A stretch of DNA of 64,000 nucleotides from a bacterium (GCA_030535455.1 JAUNJY010000002.1:124001-188000), one strand, 5' to 3'. Counted from the first letter of the stretch, positions 44,029 through 53,152 are shown. The notes: generated by a model from the sequence alone, not told the origin. Translations and numbers: made by a program.

Positions 44029-46863
44029 ATGAGCAACTATAAAAATACACCTTTATGGGACAATACAAGACCTATAGAAGAGCGGGTGGATTATGTTATA
44101 AATGAATTGACCTTAGAGGAAAAGATGAGATGTATGACACCTGGAAATATTGCCATCAAACGGCTTGGCATACGACCTTTTAACTTTGGCGGAGAAGCTG
44201 CCCATGGCATTGAAGCAAGGCATGATATGGCCTATAGTCCTGGCACTCCTATTCCTACTACAAGCTTTACCCAACCAATTGGGCTAAGTTGCACATGGGA
44301 CACCGAACTACTTGAACAGGTAGGCCAGGTGGTTGGAACTGAAGGACGGATTGTATTTCAAAAAGAACAAAATGGAGGGCTTAGCCGCTGGGCCCCTACT
44401 ATCGATATGGCCAGAGATCCTCGTTGGGGACGTACAGAAGAATGTTATGGCGAGGATCCTTATCTTGCCGGAACCCTTGCTTCCTCTTATATTACTGGCT
44501 TGCAAGGCCGTGATCCATTCTATCTTAGAGTTGGCGCCACATTAAAACATTTCTATGCTAATAATAAGGAACAGGACCGTATCTTTACAAGCTCATCTAT
44601 CGATCCACGAAACAAACATGAATACTATCTGGAGCCATTTCGTCTGGCCGTCACAAAAGGTCATGCCGAATCTCTTATGACTGCCTATAACGAAATTAAT
44701 GGCATTCCTGCCATGCTAAATAAAGAAGTCCAGTCTATCGTTAAAGATACCTGGGGACTTCGCGGCCATGTGGTGACAGATGGCCTGGATGTAAACCAGA
44801 CTGTAAACGACCATCATTATTTCACTTCACATGCGGATACCATTAAATCAGGTTTAGAGGCCGGCATTGACTGTTTCACCGACGAAGCAGACTATATATA
44901 CGACTCCGTAAAGTCTGCCTTTGACCAAGGGCTTATTACTGAGAAAGACTTAGACCGTGCCTTAACAAGACAATTTACCACCCGCATCCGCTTTGGCTTA
45001 TATGACAAAGATCCATCCAAAAATCCATATTCTTATATTGATGAAAGCCTGCTCTTATCAGACAAACATAAAGCGGTTGCATTACAGGCTGCAGAAAGCT
45101 CCTTAGTCCTATTAAAAAATGAAGATGGACTTCTTCCTTTCACCAAAGAAGCATGTTTAAAAAAGATTGCTGTAATTGGGCCATTGTCAGACGTTTGGAA
45201 CCAAGACTGGTACGGTGGGCTTCCTTTAGAGAAAGTGACCATCCTAGACGGTTTAAAAGAACAGATTAGCGAAGAAAACATTAGACATGAAAATGCGCTG
45301 AACCATGTTCGTCTGAAAGTAAACACCAAGTATGTCGGCATTACATCCGATGGAACTGCTATCCTTACCGACCGTGCTCATTCCGAAGTCTTTCTCCATA
45401 ATGACTGGGGAAACAATGCCCATACATTTGTCTCACTAACAACCGGTAATTATCTTAAAGCCCCTGTTCATCAAGGTGAGCTTACTGCTCTTAAAGATCA
45501 GGCATTTGGCTGGTATATTACAGAAACCTTTCATTTGGAAACTAAGGATGCTTCAACCCTGCTTACTTCGTGGAACTCACTTCCTGTCATTATAGGCCAG
45601 GATAATATACTGCAGACTGGCGAGACAGCTGATGCACCGATTGCTGTTTCCTTGGAATTAGAGAAAGATGGGGTAACTGCTGCCGTTCAGCTTGCAAAAG
45701 CTTCTGACCTGGTAATCCTCTGCCTTGGATGCCATCCAATGATCAATGGCAAAGAAGAGGTAGACCGTCCGGACATTTGCCTTCCTAAAATGCAGCAAAC
45801 CTTATTACAGAACGTTTACGAGGCAAACGCAAACGTAGTCTTGGTACTGACTTCTAATTATCCTTACAGCATTAACTGGGCAAATGAACACATCCCTGCC
45901 ATCCTACTGACCGCTACCGGCTCCCAATGCTTAGGACGTGCCATTGCAAATGCAATTACAGGTAAGTGCTGTCCTGCTGGCCGCCTGAGCATGACTTGGT
46001 ATAAGGACGGCGACTTGCTTCCTTCTATGGATGAATACGACATAATCAACGCCAAACGAACCTACCAATACTATGATCAGGAAGTACTCTATCCTTTTGG
46101 ATATGGCAGCTCCTATGGCGCATTTGCATATGACCAGTTTTCAGTAAGCCAGACAGATGATCAAATCCAGATACAATTTACCGTTACAAGGATTGACACA
46201 CTATCGCTAGACCTGGCCTGCGATGAAGTCGTACAGCTTTATATAAGACAGCAAAACTCAAGAGTTAAACGTCCTATCAAGCAGCTAAAAGGCTTTAAAA
46301 GGATTTCCTTATTGCCTCATCAGTCACAAACAGTAACGTTTACTCTCTCCATAAATGAGCTTCGTTACTATAGCACCATATTAGAACGAATGTATCTGGA
46401 AACTGGAAATTACTCCATCATGGTAGGAAGTTCAAGTGAAGACATTCATCTAAAGAAGACTATTTTTATTGATGGTGAACAGCCTTGCTGGCGTAATCCT
46501 TATTCCTATACACTTGCTACTCATTATGACCAGTATAAAAACTGCATCCTGACTCGAGGATATGACGACTTTGAAGCTGTCAGTCCAAAAGACAGTACCA
46601 GACACTGTGAGCTAGTTTACGAGGACTATTCCTATACGACACCGCCCGATATGCTTGTCATGGAGGCCCATATTAAGACAACCTCTTTTATTACCATTAC
46701 GCTTGCCGATCAAATTGTTGCCACCCAGATCCTTCCGCCGACGATAGGTTTTGAATGCTGTCCAATTCGCTTTACCCATTCTGGCCTGCAGATAAATCAA
46801 AAAGGAAACTTAAAGCTTTCTATCAATGGGGATTTCTCCTGTATACGATTTAAATTCAAATAG
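44029..46863 (+). CDS. Glycoside hydrolase family 3 beta-glycosidase
   Basis: 944 residues from the ATG at 44029. The N-terminal barrel has DMARDPRWGRTEECYGEDPY and the nucleophile Asp in HVVTDGLDVNQT. The alpha/beta sandwich (from about 365: AAESSLVLLKNEDGLLPF) and a C-terminal fibronectin-III-like domain (about 700-790) complete the family. Between the two halves of the sandwich, about residues 430-520 (HNDWGNNAHTFVSLTTGNYL), is an inserted beta-rich, fascin-like domain, and about 140 residues follow the FnIII domain. There is no signal peptide. Beta-glucosidase or beta-xylosidase activity is likely; the exact substrate is open. An AraC gene follows on the same strand. Confidence 0.92.
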   Translation: MSNYKNTPLWDNTRPIEERVDYVINELTLEEKMRCMTPGNIAIKRLGIRPFNFGGEAAHGIEARHDMAYSPGTPIPTTSFTQPIGLSCTWDTELLEQVGQVVGTEGRIVFQKEQNGGLSRWAPTIDMARDPRWGRTEECYGEDPYLAGTLASSYITGLQGRDPFYLRVGATLKHFYANNKEQDRIFTSSSIDPRNKHEYYLEPFRLAVTKGHAESLMTAYNEINGIPAMLNKEVQSIVKDTWGLRGHVVTDGLDVNQTVNDHHYFTSHADTIKSGLEAGIDCFTDEADYIYDSVKSAFDQGLITEKDLDRALTRQFTTRIRFGLYDKDPSKNPYSYIDESLLLSDKHKAVALQAAESSLVLLKNEDGLLPFTKEACLKKIAVIGPLSDVWNQDWYGGLPLEKVTILDGLKEQISEENIRHENALNHVRLKVNTKYVGITSDGTAILTDRAHSEVFLHNDWGNNAHTFVSLTTGNYLKAPVHQGELTALKDQAFGWYITETFHLETKDASTLLTSWNSLPVIIGQDNILQTGETADAPIAVSLELEKDGVTAAVQLAKASDLVILCLGCHPMINGKEEVDRPDICLPKMQQTLLQNVYEANANVVLVLTSNYPYSINWANEHIPAILLTATGSQCLGRAIANAITGKCCPAGRLSMTWYKDGDLLPSMDEYDIINAKRTYQYYDQEVLYPFGYGSSYGAFAYDQFSVSQTDDQIQIQFTVTRIDTLSLDLACDEVVQLYIRQQNSRVKRPIKQLKGFKRISLLPHQSQTVTFTLSINELRYYSTILERMYLETGNYSIMVGSSSEDIHLKKTIFIDGEQPCWRNPYSYTLATHYDQYKNCILTRGYDDFEAVSPKDSTRHCELVYEDYSYTTPPDMLVMEAHIKTTSFITITLADQIVATQILPPTIGFECCPIRFTHSGLQINQKGNLKLSINGDFSCIRFKFK

Positions 46864-46966
46864 ATAAGGAGTTTACAAATTCCATCATTTTCCTATACAA
46901 AACCATAAGAGATATGGTTATAATTAGGAATATCTATATTTTTACAGGCATTTAGGAGATCACCAT

Positions 46967-47764
46967 ATGAAGCACCAAAATTCTACACCGCATGATTTTG
47001 CAATGTTTTATCATAATTATACAAAACTAAATCATAAACATTCTGCTTACTTATTTACGGATTTAGAGGCTCCTGCTATTTCTCCACAGTCCTTTAACAA
47101 AGCTGAATTTTATTCTGCAATTGGAAAAGGAAACATTGATGATGTAAATCGTATCTTATCAGAAAATTTCATATACATAATTTACAATCTGGACCAAAGT
47201 TCCTTACGAACACATAAGAAAAGGATTTATAATTCCATTGAGATGATGATTTTATTTCAAATTCAAAATGGTATGCCTGACGAAGTTGCCAACTACATTC
47301 GCACTCACTATATGGAAACCCTACGTGAAACGACGACAGAACAAGATGCAAACTTACTTCATTATGTGGCAATTTATGAAATGACCTCTCTTTCCCCATA
47401 TATCAAGAAGTTACTTTCCTTATCCGAGCCGCTCAGACTTTGCATTACCTATATGTATCATTTAGATATGGAAAAAATCAAACTGACAACGCTTGCTGAG
47501 AAGTTCCGTATCAACGAGCGAATTTTATCCCAATGCTTTTACAATGAGTTCGGCATGTCATTTTCCATGTTCTTTCATAAGCAGCGCATTCAAGTGAGTA
47601 AATACTTACTTGTGTTCACTCGATTTAGTCCGGTAACAATTGCAGAAATTCTGCATTACACTTCGGACACCTACTATTGCAAGCTGTTTAAGGACATAAC
47701 AGGAGTATCGCCTACCGACTTTCGAAAACAGTTCCAGGGGGAAAAATATATCCTGTCCGTATAA
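46967..47764 (+). CDS. AraC-family transcriptional regulator
   Basis: 265 residues. The last 100 residues are a double helix-turn-helix: KLTTLAEKFRINERILSQCF, then FSPVTIAEILHYTSDTYYCK and FKDITGVSPTDFRKQF. The N-terminal 165 residues are helical and not a cupin, so the effector is unclear. A dyad, AACCAT/ATGGTT (about 46904-46922), with a TATAAT-like element overlapping its right arm, lies in the 100-bp gap after the GH3 gene and may be its operator. Control of the GH3 gene is likely from adjacency. Confidence 0.88.
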   Translation: MKHQNSTPHDFAMFYHNYTKLNHKHSAYLFTDLEAPAISPQSFNKAEFYSAIGKGNIDDVNRILSENFIYIIYNLDQSSLRTHKKRIYNSIEMMILFQIQNGMPDEVANYIRTHYMETLRETTTEQDANLLHYVAIYEMTSLSPYIKKLLSLSEPLRLCITYMYHLDMEKIKLTTLAEKFRINERILSQCFYNEFGMSFSMFFHKQRIQVSKYLLVFTRFSPVTIAEILHYTSDTYYCKLFKDITGVSPTDFRKQFQGEKYILSV

Positions 47765-47769
47765 ATAAT

Positions 47770-47803
47770 AAAAGGGAAGTACTCTTTCGGGTACTTCCCT
47801 TTT
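47770..47803 (+). terminator. Terminator of the AraC gene
   Basis: AAAAGGGAAGTAC pairs perfectly with GTACTTCCCTTTT around a TCTTTCGG loop, 6 bp after the stop codon. Confidence 0.9.
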
Positions 47804-47807
47804 AAAC

Positions 47808-47843
47808 AAACAAGAGACTGTAAAAAACAACAGTCTCTTGTTT
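47808..47843 (-). terminator. Terminator of the alcohol dehydrogenase gene
   Basis: AAACAAGAGACTGT pairs with ACAGTCTCTTGTTT. It lies 33 bp beyond the stop codon at 47876; on the minus strand GTTTAAAAG follows. Confidence 0.75.
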
Positions 47844-47875
47844 AACTTTAAGCATCTTAGCGCTCAAAGCATAAA

Positions 47876-49024
47876 TTATATTAAACTTTCATATAAAGCT
47901 GTAATATCTGCTACACTGGTTTCCTTTGGATTGCCAGGTCTACATGCATCATCAAATGCAGATTGAGCTAAGAATGGAATATCTTCCTTCTTAACGATAT
48001 CCTTTAAGTCTGCTGGAATTCCAACTTCCTGTCCTAATGTTCTTACTGCTTCTACTGCAGCTTTTCTGTATTCTTCCTGAGTCATGGAGTCAGTACCTTC
48101 TACACCCATTGCTTTTGCAATTTCTCTGTATTTTTCACCTGTAGCATCTGCATTATAAGCCATTACTGTAGGCAAGATAATTGCATTAGCAACGCCATGA
48201 GGAGTATCATAAAGTGCTCCTAAAGGATGTGCCATAGAGTGAACGATGCCAAGACCTACGTTTGAAAATCCCATTCCAGCTATGTATTGGCCTAATGCCA
48301 TACCTTCTCTGCCTTCTTTTGTATTTTCAACAGCACCTCTTAAATTCTTGCTGATAATTTCAATTGCTTTTAAATGGAACATGTCAGATAATTCCCAAGC
48401 TCCTGCTGTAATATAACCTTCAATTGCATGAGTAAGAGCATCCATACCAGTTGCAGCTGTTAAGCCTTTTGGCATAGAAGACATCATGTCTGGGTCTACA
48501 AATGCAACTACTGGAATATCATGTGGATCTACACAAACCATTTTACGATCCTTTTCTGCATCTGTAATAACATAATTGATTGTTACTTCTGCTGCTGTAC
48601 CTGCAGTTGTTGGAACAGCAAAGATTGGTACACATTTATTTTTAGTGTCTGCCACACCTTCTAAACTTCTAACATCTTCAAACTCTGGATTATTAATGAT
48701 GATACCGATTGCTTTTGCAGTATCCATAGAAGAGCCACCGCCGATTGCAATTAAATAATCTACACCAGCTTCTTTAAATGCGTTAACACCGTGTTGAACA
48801 TTTTCAATTGTTGGATTTGGCTTAATATCGGAATATAACTCATATGCTAATCCACTCTTTTCTAAAACATCTAATACTTTCTTTGTAACACCAAATTTCA
48901 CTAAATCTGGATCTGAACATACAAATGCTTTTTTAAATCCTCTTCCTTTTGCTTCATCTGCAATACTTTCAATTGCTCCTGCTCCGTGATAAGAAGTTTC
49001 ATTTAAGATAAATCTGTTTGCCAT
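47876..49024 (-). CDS. fucO: Iron-containing alcohol dehydrogenase, lactaldehyde reductase (FucO)-like
   Basis: 382 residues from the ATG at 49024 (AAAGGAG 9 nt upstream), the same length as FucO, and MANRFILNETSYHGAGAI matches its start closely. NAD-binding GGGSSMDTAKAI and the metal site DALTHAIEGYI with HSMAHPLGALYDTPHGVAN are intact. It reduces lactaldehyde to 1,2-propanediol during deoxysugar (fucose/rhamnose) fermentation; 1,3-propanediol dehydrogenase is the alternative within the family. No fucose or rhamnose catabolic gene lies beside it. The MarR gene upstream may control it. Confidence 0.88.
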   Translation of the reverse strand: MANRFILNETSYHGAGAIESIADEAKGRGFKKAFVCSDPDLVKFGVTKKVLDVLEKSGLAYELYSDIKPNPTIENVQHGVNAFKEAGVDYLIAIGGGSSMDTAKAIGIIINNPEFEDVRSLEGVADTKNKCVPIFAVPTTAGTAAEVTINYVITDAEKDRKMVCVDPHDIPVVAFVDPDMMSSMPKGLTAATGMDALTHAIEGYITAGAWELSDMFHLKAIEIISKNLRGAVENTKEGREGMALGQYIAGMGFSNVGLGIVHSMAHPLGALYDTPHGVANAIILPTVMAYNADATGEKYREIAKAMGVEGTDSMTQEEYRKAAVEAVRTLGQEVGIPADLKDIVKKEDIPFLAQSAFDDACRPGNPKETSVADITALYESLI

Positions 49025-49054
49025 GATACGTTCTCCTTTCAAATTCCTATGTAA

Positions 49055-49071
49055 AGTTTATTTAGTAAACT
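49055..49071. promoter_or_regulatory. Candidate MarR operator before the alcohol dehydrogenase gene
   Basis: AGTTTATTTAGTAAACT is an inverted repeat (AGTTTA/TAAACT) 30 nt before the ATG, next to a TATACTATATATAG stretch that could hold the -10. Its place between the MarR and dehydrogenase genes suggests regulation by MarR; this is not shown. Confidence 0.4.
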
Positions 49072-49155
49072 ATATATAGTATAAATAAGATTGAAAGAGA
49101 ATAATACCCTTAAAAATGTATCAGAAAACAGTATTTTTTACATATCTAGATAAAA

Positions 49156-49593
49156 CTACTTGCTCTTTGTCTTAATTCGCTGTGCCAACTGTTGAATTGT
49201 CGTTTGAATAACCGATAATTCTTCTTCATTTCTTACAATTGATTTTATATCCAAAGATAAATTATTATAAAGATCACGATCACCTTTCATTAATTGTTTT
49301 CCTTTTTCCGTAAGCTCAACATAAATTACGCGTCGGTCTTCTTCACTTTTCTCTTTTTCCACCAAGCCCATTGACAATAACTTTCGTATCATAACTGATA
49401 CGGCAGGCTTGCTGATCTGCAATGCATCTGCAATCATAGTAAAATTAGGCCTTCCCAATTCTTGTATGGTGGATAAATAAAAATAATCATTGCTGCAGAA
49501 TTTGATTAATTCCTGTTCGGAAAGGATTGTATTTAAATTCTTCATGGTTTCTTTCCACAAATAATTTACCAATATTGAAAAGTCTTCTTCCAT
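49156..49593 (-). CDS. MarR-family transcriptional regulator
   Basis: 145 residues with the winged helix of MarR: FTMIADALQISKPAVSVMIR (recognition helix) and EKEKSEEDRRVIYVELTEKG (wing). It likely acts as a repressor of the alcohol dehydrogenase gene 131 bp downstream in the same direction, and of itself. No second transported or degraded substrate gene is nearby, so the ligand is unknown. Confidence 0.9.
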   Translation of the reverse strand: MEEDFSILVNYLWKETMKNLNTILSEQELIKFCSNDYFYLSTIQELGRPNFTMIADALQISKPAVSVMIRKLLSMGLVEKEKSEEDRRVIYVELTEKGKQLMKGDRDLYNNLSLDIKSIVRNEEELSVIQTTIQQLAQRIKTKSK

Positions 49594-49914
49594 TTATGAT
49601 ATTCCTCCAAAATAAGTCGTTTTATAAGTTATATTAATATTTAATGTAATACAAGTCTGACCAAATAACAATATGAAACCATCTAAATTTATATTATATT
49701 ATTGATATATTTTTAAGATTTTTGATATATCCCATCTAGTCGTGAAATGCTATTATAATATTTGTAAAGGAAAAACGCCTACTAGATGCGTTCCTTTCAT
49801 AAATCAAGTTAATCTCCCTCTAAGCTACTTTTTCTCCCTGGATTAAGTAGTGGTATATTGTTAGTGAATTTATTTATCTCACCTTTAAGGTATTGTGGCA
49901 TCCATCCCTGTATG
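49594..49914. other. Gene-free stretch between the MarR and GNAT genes
   Basis: AT-rich. It contains one imperfect hairpin (AAAGGAAAAACGC against GCGTTCCTTT, 49766-49797) that could end the GNAT transcript, and an isolated TATAAT-like element near 49753 without a matching -35. I see no gene here. Confidence 0.4.
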
Positions 49915-50286
49915 CTACAGTACCTTTTTCCCGTATTTATGGAGCAAAAGCTCATATGTTATGTTCTGCCTGGAATCCTTACACTCTCTGATTTGCTGGA
50001 ATTCCATTTTCTCATACAATGCCTTTGCAATATCATTCTGGCTCTCCACAGCCAGTGTCACTTCTAATATTCCTTGCCTTTGATACCATTCCAATACAAA
50101 TGCCAGAAGCTCGCTTCCATATCCTCTTCGTCGAAAAGACTTGTGTACAGAAAAATTCTGAATATAGACACGTTCTCCCTTTACAACACGATTTCGATTG
50201 GCTCCATCTTCTATGACTCGAAGCGAACCAACCGTCTCACCATTTACAACCGCCACAAACAGCCCCTGATTAACCAGTACATCCAC
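49915..50286 (-). CDS. Short GNAT-family N-acetyltransferase
   Basis: 123 residues. The GNAT core is clear: IQNFSVHKSFRRRGYGSELL (acetyl-CoA loop RRGYG) and VTLAVESQNDIAKALYEKMEF. It starts with GTG (AGGG 9 nt upstream) directly at LFVAVVNGETVGSLRV, so the usual first strand and helices (about 30-40 residues) are missing. An in-frame stop lies 11 codons upstream. It may be a natural short form or an N-terminally eroded gene. The substrate cannot be told. Confidence 0.72.
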   Translation of the reverse strand: MDVLVNQGLFVAVVNGETVGSLRVIEDGANRNRVVKGERVYIQNFSVHKSFRRRGYGSELLAFVLEWYQRQGILEVTLAVESQNDIAKALYEKMEFQQIRECKDSRQNITYELLLHKYGKKVL

Positions 50287-50380
50287 TCTAATTTCCCTAC
50301 ACTTTCTCCATTTTTATTTATTGATTATACCACACCATGCTCCTTTTATCCCAATCACCACATATTTTCCTATTTATAAA

Positions 50381-50683
50381 CAAAGTGTATGTTCCACACA
50401 CTTTCAGACTGTGATAAATGAAATCTTGCATTCACTCCAGCGCACTGCTTAGAGGAAAGTTTGAAAACCATAGGTTTTCATTGGAATCGATATCCGGAAA
50501 CCGCGCTTTTCGGATATCGGATTAGTGCGAATAGGTCCTGTTTTAGAAGGACTTGCACGAGTGAGCACTAATCATTTCCCTCGGCACTGGATGAAATCCT
50601 GATTTCATCCAAAGCTTGTCGACTTTGTCGACAAGCTGAAAGTGAGTGCGCATCCTACGCCCTGTCTTCTAAGGGCGTTTTTT
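50381..50683 (+). ncRNA. Candidate large structured RNA with its own terminator
   Basis: A gene-free region with nested pairings: CACTTTCAG (50399-50407) with CTGAAAGTG (50636-50644), or alternatively GCATTCACT (50428-50436) with AGTGAGTGC (50641-50649). Further in, GAGGAAA (50452) pairs with TTTCCCTC (50575), GATTAGTGC (50520) with GCACTAATC (50565), and AGGTCCT with AGGACTT inside it. Closed hairpins are CGATATCCG/CGGATATCG, GGATGAAATC/GATTTCATCC and AGCTTGTCGAC/GTCGACAAGCT. It ends in a strong terminator (ACGCCCT/AGGGCGT plus six T, 50657-50683), which sets the strand. I cannot assign it to a known class, and no clear promoter is visible. Confidence 0.6.
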
Positions 50684-50694
50684 GAATTAAGGGG

Positions 50695-50800
50695 TGGCTG
50701 CTCAAAGAGCAAACTCCCCTTAATTCAAAAAAGGTGTTCCCTAACAATCTTATTGTTATAGGAACACCTTTTATTATATTCATGGCAGGCTAGTTAGCCA
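50695..50800. repeat. Probable decayed copy D of the palindromic element
   Basis: GTGGCT (50695) and AGCCAC (ending 50800) form inverted ends around GGTGTTCCCTAACAATCTTA, which resembles the core CCTAACAATnCTAA of copies A-C. The left part also pairs as GAATTAAGGGG/CCCCTTAATTC (50684-50726). The identity is weaker than for the other three copies. Confidence 0.45.
50733..50768 (-). terminator. Terminator of the AGCS symporter gene
   Basis: GGTGTTCC/GGAACACC with an inner TAACAAT/ATTGTTA stem. On the minus strand six T follow (50732 downwards), and on the plus strand TTTT follows, so it may work both ways. Confidence 0.85.
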
Positions 50801-50812
50801 CTCTAAATCCTC

Positions 50813-52204
50813 TTACCAGCATTCTGCATTGTCAATGCCAATATTAGCTGCTTTAAATATAGGATCCTTGCCTTCTTTTTTCTGTTTCTTATAATCATCT
50901 AATGCCTTCACAGCAATTGGATATAATAAGAGAATTGCAATGATATTCACGATTGCCATAAAGCCCATTAATACATCTGCTAAGTTCCATACCGTATCAA
51001 AGTTTGCAATAGAACCTAATACGATTGCACCTAGACAGAATAATCTAAACACAAGTAATACTACTTTATTGTCTTTGATAAATCTTAAATTGGACTCTGC
51101 ATAGCAGTAGTTACCAACCATGGAACTAAATGCAAAGAAGATAATGGAAACGATGATGAAATGAATACCAATTTCGCCAACTTGGGATTTTACCGCTTGT
51201 TGAACTAAAGGAATTCCCTTTTCTCCATTTCCTACCCCATATACTAAGATCATCATTGCTGTTGTCGTACAGATAACCAATGTATCAATATATACAGAGA
51301 TCATTTGAACAAGACCTTGTTTTACCGGATGGCTAACATCTGCTGTAGCTGCCGCATTTGGAGCAGACCCCATACCTGCTTCATTACTGAATAAGCCTCG
51401 TTTGATACCATACATAACACAGGATCCCATAAAACCACCGGAAATAGCTTTGATATCAAATGCTTGTTTAAATACTTCTGAAAAAATAGCTGGAAGCGCT
51501 GTAATATTTGTTAGTGTAATAAATAAACCAAGGCAGATATATAAAATCGCCATGATTGGTACTATTACAGATGTAATGATACCGATTCGGTGTACACCAC
51601 CAAAAATCGTATAAGCCGTAGCAATCATTAAGATAAATCCAATTACCAGGCCAAGAATTTTCTTAGCTTCTGCTCCAGATACATAATACTCTACTGCTGA
51701 ACTTACGTTATATGCCTGAAGAGCATTAAATCCAAATGCAAAACAAAGAATAAGTAAGATGGCAAAAATAATGCCTAACCAACGTTTTCCTAATGCTTTT
51801 TGAATATAGTAAGCAGGACCCCCACGAAATGCTTTTCCGTCCTTTTCTTTATAAATCTGTGCCAATGTACTTTCTACAAATGCAGAAGCACTACCGATAA
51901 CCCCAAGAAGCCACATCCAAAAGATTGCACCCGGTCCGCCTGAAGCCAATGCTGATGCAACACCTGCGATATTACCAGTTCCTACTCTTGATGCAGTCGA
52001 TATCATTAATGCTTGAAAGGAAGATACCCCTTTCTCGTTTGATTTCTTTTCTGTCAGTGTGCGAAATGCCTCCGGAATCATTGTTATTTGCACAAATTTT
52101 GTCTTGATCGTAAAATAAATTCCCGCAAGAACAAGCAAGGCAATTAAAATATATCCATAGAGGAAGTCATTTGCGTTGTTAAGTAATTCGTTAATAAATG
52201 TCAT
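50813..52204 (-). CDS. Sodium:alanine/glycine symporter (AGCS family)
   Basis: 463 residues from the ATG at 52204, preceded by AGGAGGAG; a longer reading to 52234 has no such site. Some ten to eleven membrane helices carry the family's signatures STASRVGTGNIAGVASA, GGPGAIFWMW, RGLFSNEAGMGSAPNAAATA and VGNYCYAESN. It imports alanine or glycine with sodium. The gene is monocistronic with a strong terminator. I see no glycine riboswitch in the 52205-52463 gap. Confidence 0.95.
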   Translation of the reverse strand: MTFINELLNNANDFLYGYILIALLVLAGIYFTIKTKFVQITMIPEAFRTLTEKKSNEKGVSSFQALMISTASRVGTGNIAGVASALASGGPGAIFWMWLLGVIGSASAFVESTLAQIYKEKDGKAFRGGPAYYIQKALGKRWLGIIFAILLILCFAFGFNALQAYNVSSAVEYYVSGAEAKKILGLVIGFILMIATAYTIFGGVHRIGIITSVIVPIMAILYICLGLFITLTNITALPAIFSEVFKQAFDIKAISGGFMGSCVMYGIKRGLFSNEAGMGSAPNAAATADVSHPVKQGLVQMISVYIDTLVICTTTAMMILVYGVGNGEKGIPLVQQAVKSQVGEIGIHFIIVSIIFFAFSSMVGNYCYAESNLRFIKDNKVVLLVFRLFCLGAIVLGSIANFDTVWNLADVLMGFMAIVNIIAILLLYPIAVKALDDYKKQKKEGKDPIFKAANIGIDNAECW

Positions 52205-52388
52205 CCTTTGAACTCCTCCTGTTTTTAGTATCAATAGATTACTATATTATTTCACACAATTCAAGTTAATGTAGGCCTTACCGTATATAATTAAGGAGAT
52301 TTAACAAATCACTTAATTTTATTAGGAATTTTCCTGGTATTTTGTGGTTTATTAGTAAATTATTGTATTTCTTCTACATTTTAAACAA

Positions 52389-52417
52389 TTGCGTTTTGTC
52401 GGGTTTCTTAGTAAGAT
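52389..52417 (+). promoter_or_regulatory. Promoter of the 115-residue protein gene
   Basis: TTGCGT (52389-52394), a 17-bp spacer, then TAAGAT (52412-52417), about 46 nt before the ATG at 52464. Confidence 0.5.
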
Positions 52418-52463
52418 AGAAGCAAAATAAAAGCAACAAATAGATAAAAATGAGGATAACTAT

Positions 52464-52811
52464 ATGGATACTATATTAGATATGGATGTACTTCAGTTAA
52501 AACTTGAAGTGTCACGTAATAACTTCAAAAAATTGGTTCAAAAGATTTATGACAAGGAAATGCAAGAGGAATCGAAAGAAGCAGTCCTTTCCCTTCTTCT
52601 AAATGGAAAAGAAGAATTCACTTCCCTTATGGAGGAAGCGCATTCCTTTCCAACTGTTACGGATGAATTAAAAGATGTGCAGTTTGCTATCTTTGATCAT
52701 CTTTTACTTGCTAACGATCTGTATACCTTCTATAAAGAAGATTTATTTGACCGTTTCCGATTACGTTTCGAAAACTATAATCAGCGTCAGCGTGTAAACA
52801 GCCTTTTGTAG
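52464..52811 (+). CDS. Small helical hypothetical protein
   Basis: A 115-residue soluble protein that I do not recognise. It is acidic and almost entirely helical (LKLEVSRNNFKKLVQKIYDK and similar), without membrane segments, Cys pairs or a signal peptide. It is a real gene by its GAGGA site 9 nt before the ATG, its own promoter and codon use like the neighbours. The stop codon is 1 bp from the left end of the palindromic element at 52813-53101, so that element may serve as its 3' end. Confidence 0.7.
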   Translation: MDTILDMDVLQLKLEVSRNNFKKLVQKIYDKEMQEESKEAVLSLLLNGKEEFTSLMEEAHSFPTVTDELKDVQFAIFDHLLLANDLYTFYKEDLFDRFRLRFENYNQRQRVNSLL

Positions 52812-52812
52812 G

Positions 52813-53101
52813 GGCTGGCGCTCGATATCCTTACTAAAAGATTTTTCATTAAAATATCGAAGTTTTACGAAAAAGAGATAGGCGTTACAGTAACAGTGCT
52901 ATTGTCTTTCCGCTGCCTCTACAGTAATCTCCAAATATCCACTGCTGTCAGACACCTTTGGTGTTTGCCCTCAGTGGATATTTTGTCATTACTGTAACGG
53001 TAGAGGAAAGACAATTTAGCATTGTTAGGAACGCATATCTCTTTGTTGTAGGTTGAGATATTTTAATGAAAAATCTTACTTCAGTCTATGGTGCGCCAGC
53101 C
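52813..53101. repeat. Palindromic dispersed element, copy B (longest)
   Basis: Ends GGCTGGCGC (52813-52821) and GCGCCAGCC (53093-53101) are exact inverted repeats. Next come AAGATTTTTCATTAAAATAT and its mirror ATATTTTAATGAAAAATCTT (52838-53077). The interior contains GTAGAGGAAAGACAATTTAG, CATTGTTAGGAACG and, in the middle, an extra hairpin (ATATCCACTG/CAGTGGATAT, about 52936-52983). Its core runs in the opposite direction to copy A. A GTCAGGTA/TACCTGAC hairpin followed by AAAAA abuts it at 53107-53134, as in copy C. Confidence 0.85.
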
Positions 53102-53152
53102 ACTAGGTCAGGTATGAGAAACTACCTGACAAAAAGATGAGTTTCATAAAAG

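Noticed and set aside
50452-50460. GAGGAAAGT as a sign of RNase P RNA
   Set aside because: Only this short block matches; the other conserved blocks of RNase P RNA are not present in the region.
52205-52463. A possible glycine riboswitch before the AGCS symporter gene
   Set aside because: No glycine aptamer motifs are visible; the region is plain AT-rich DNA with a plus-strand promoter.
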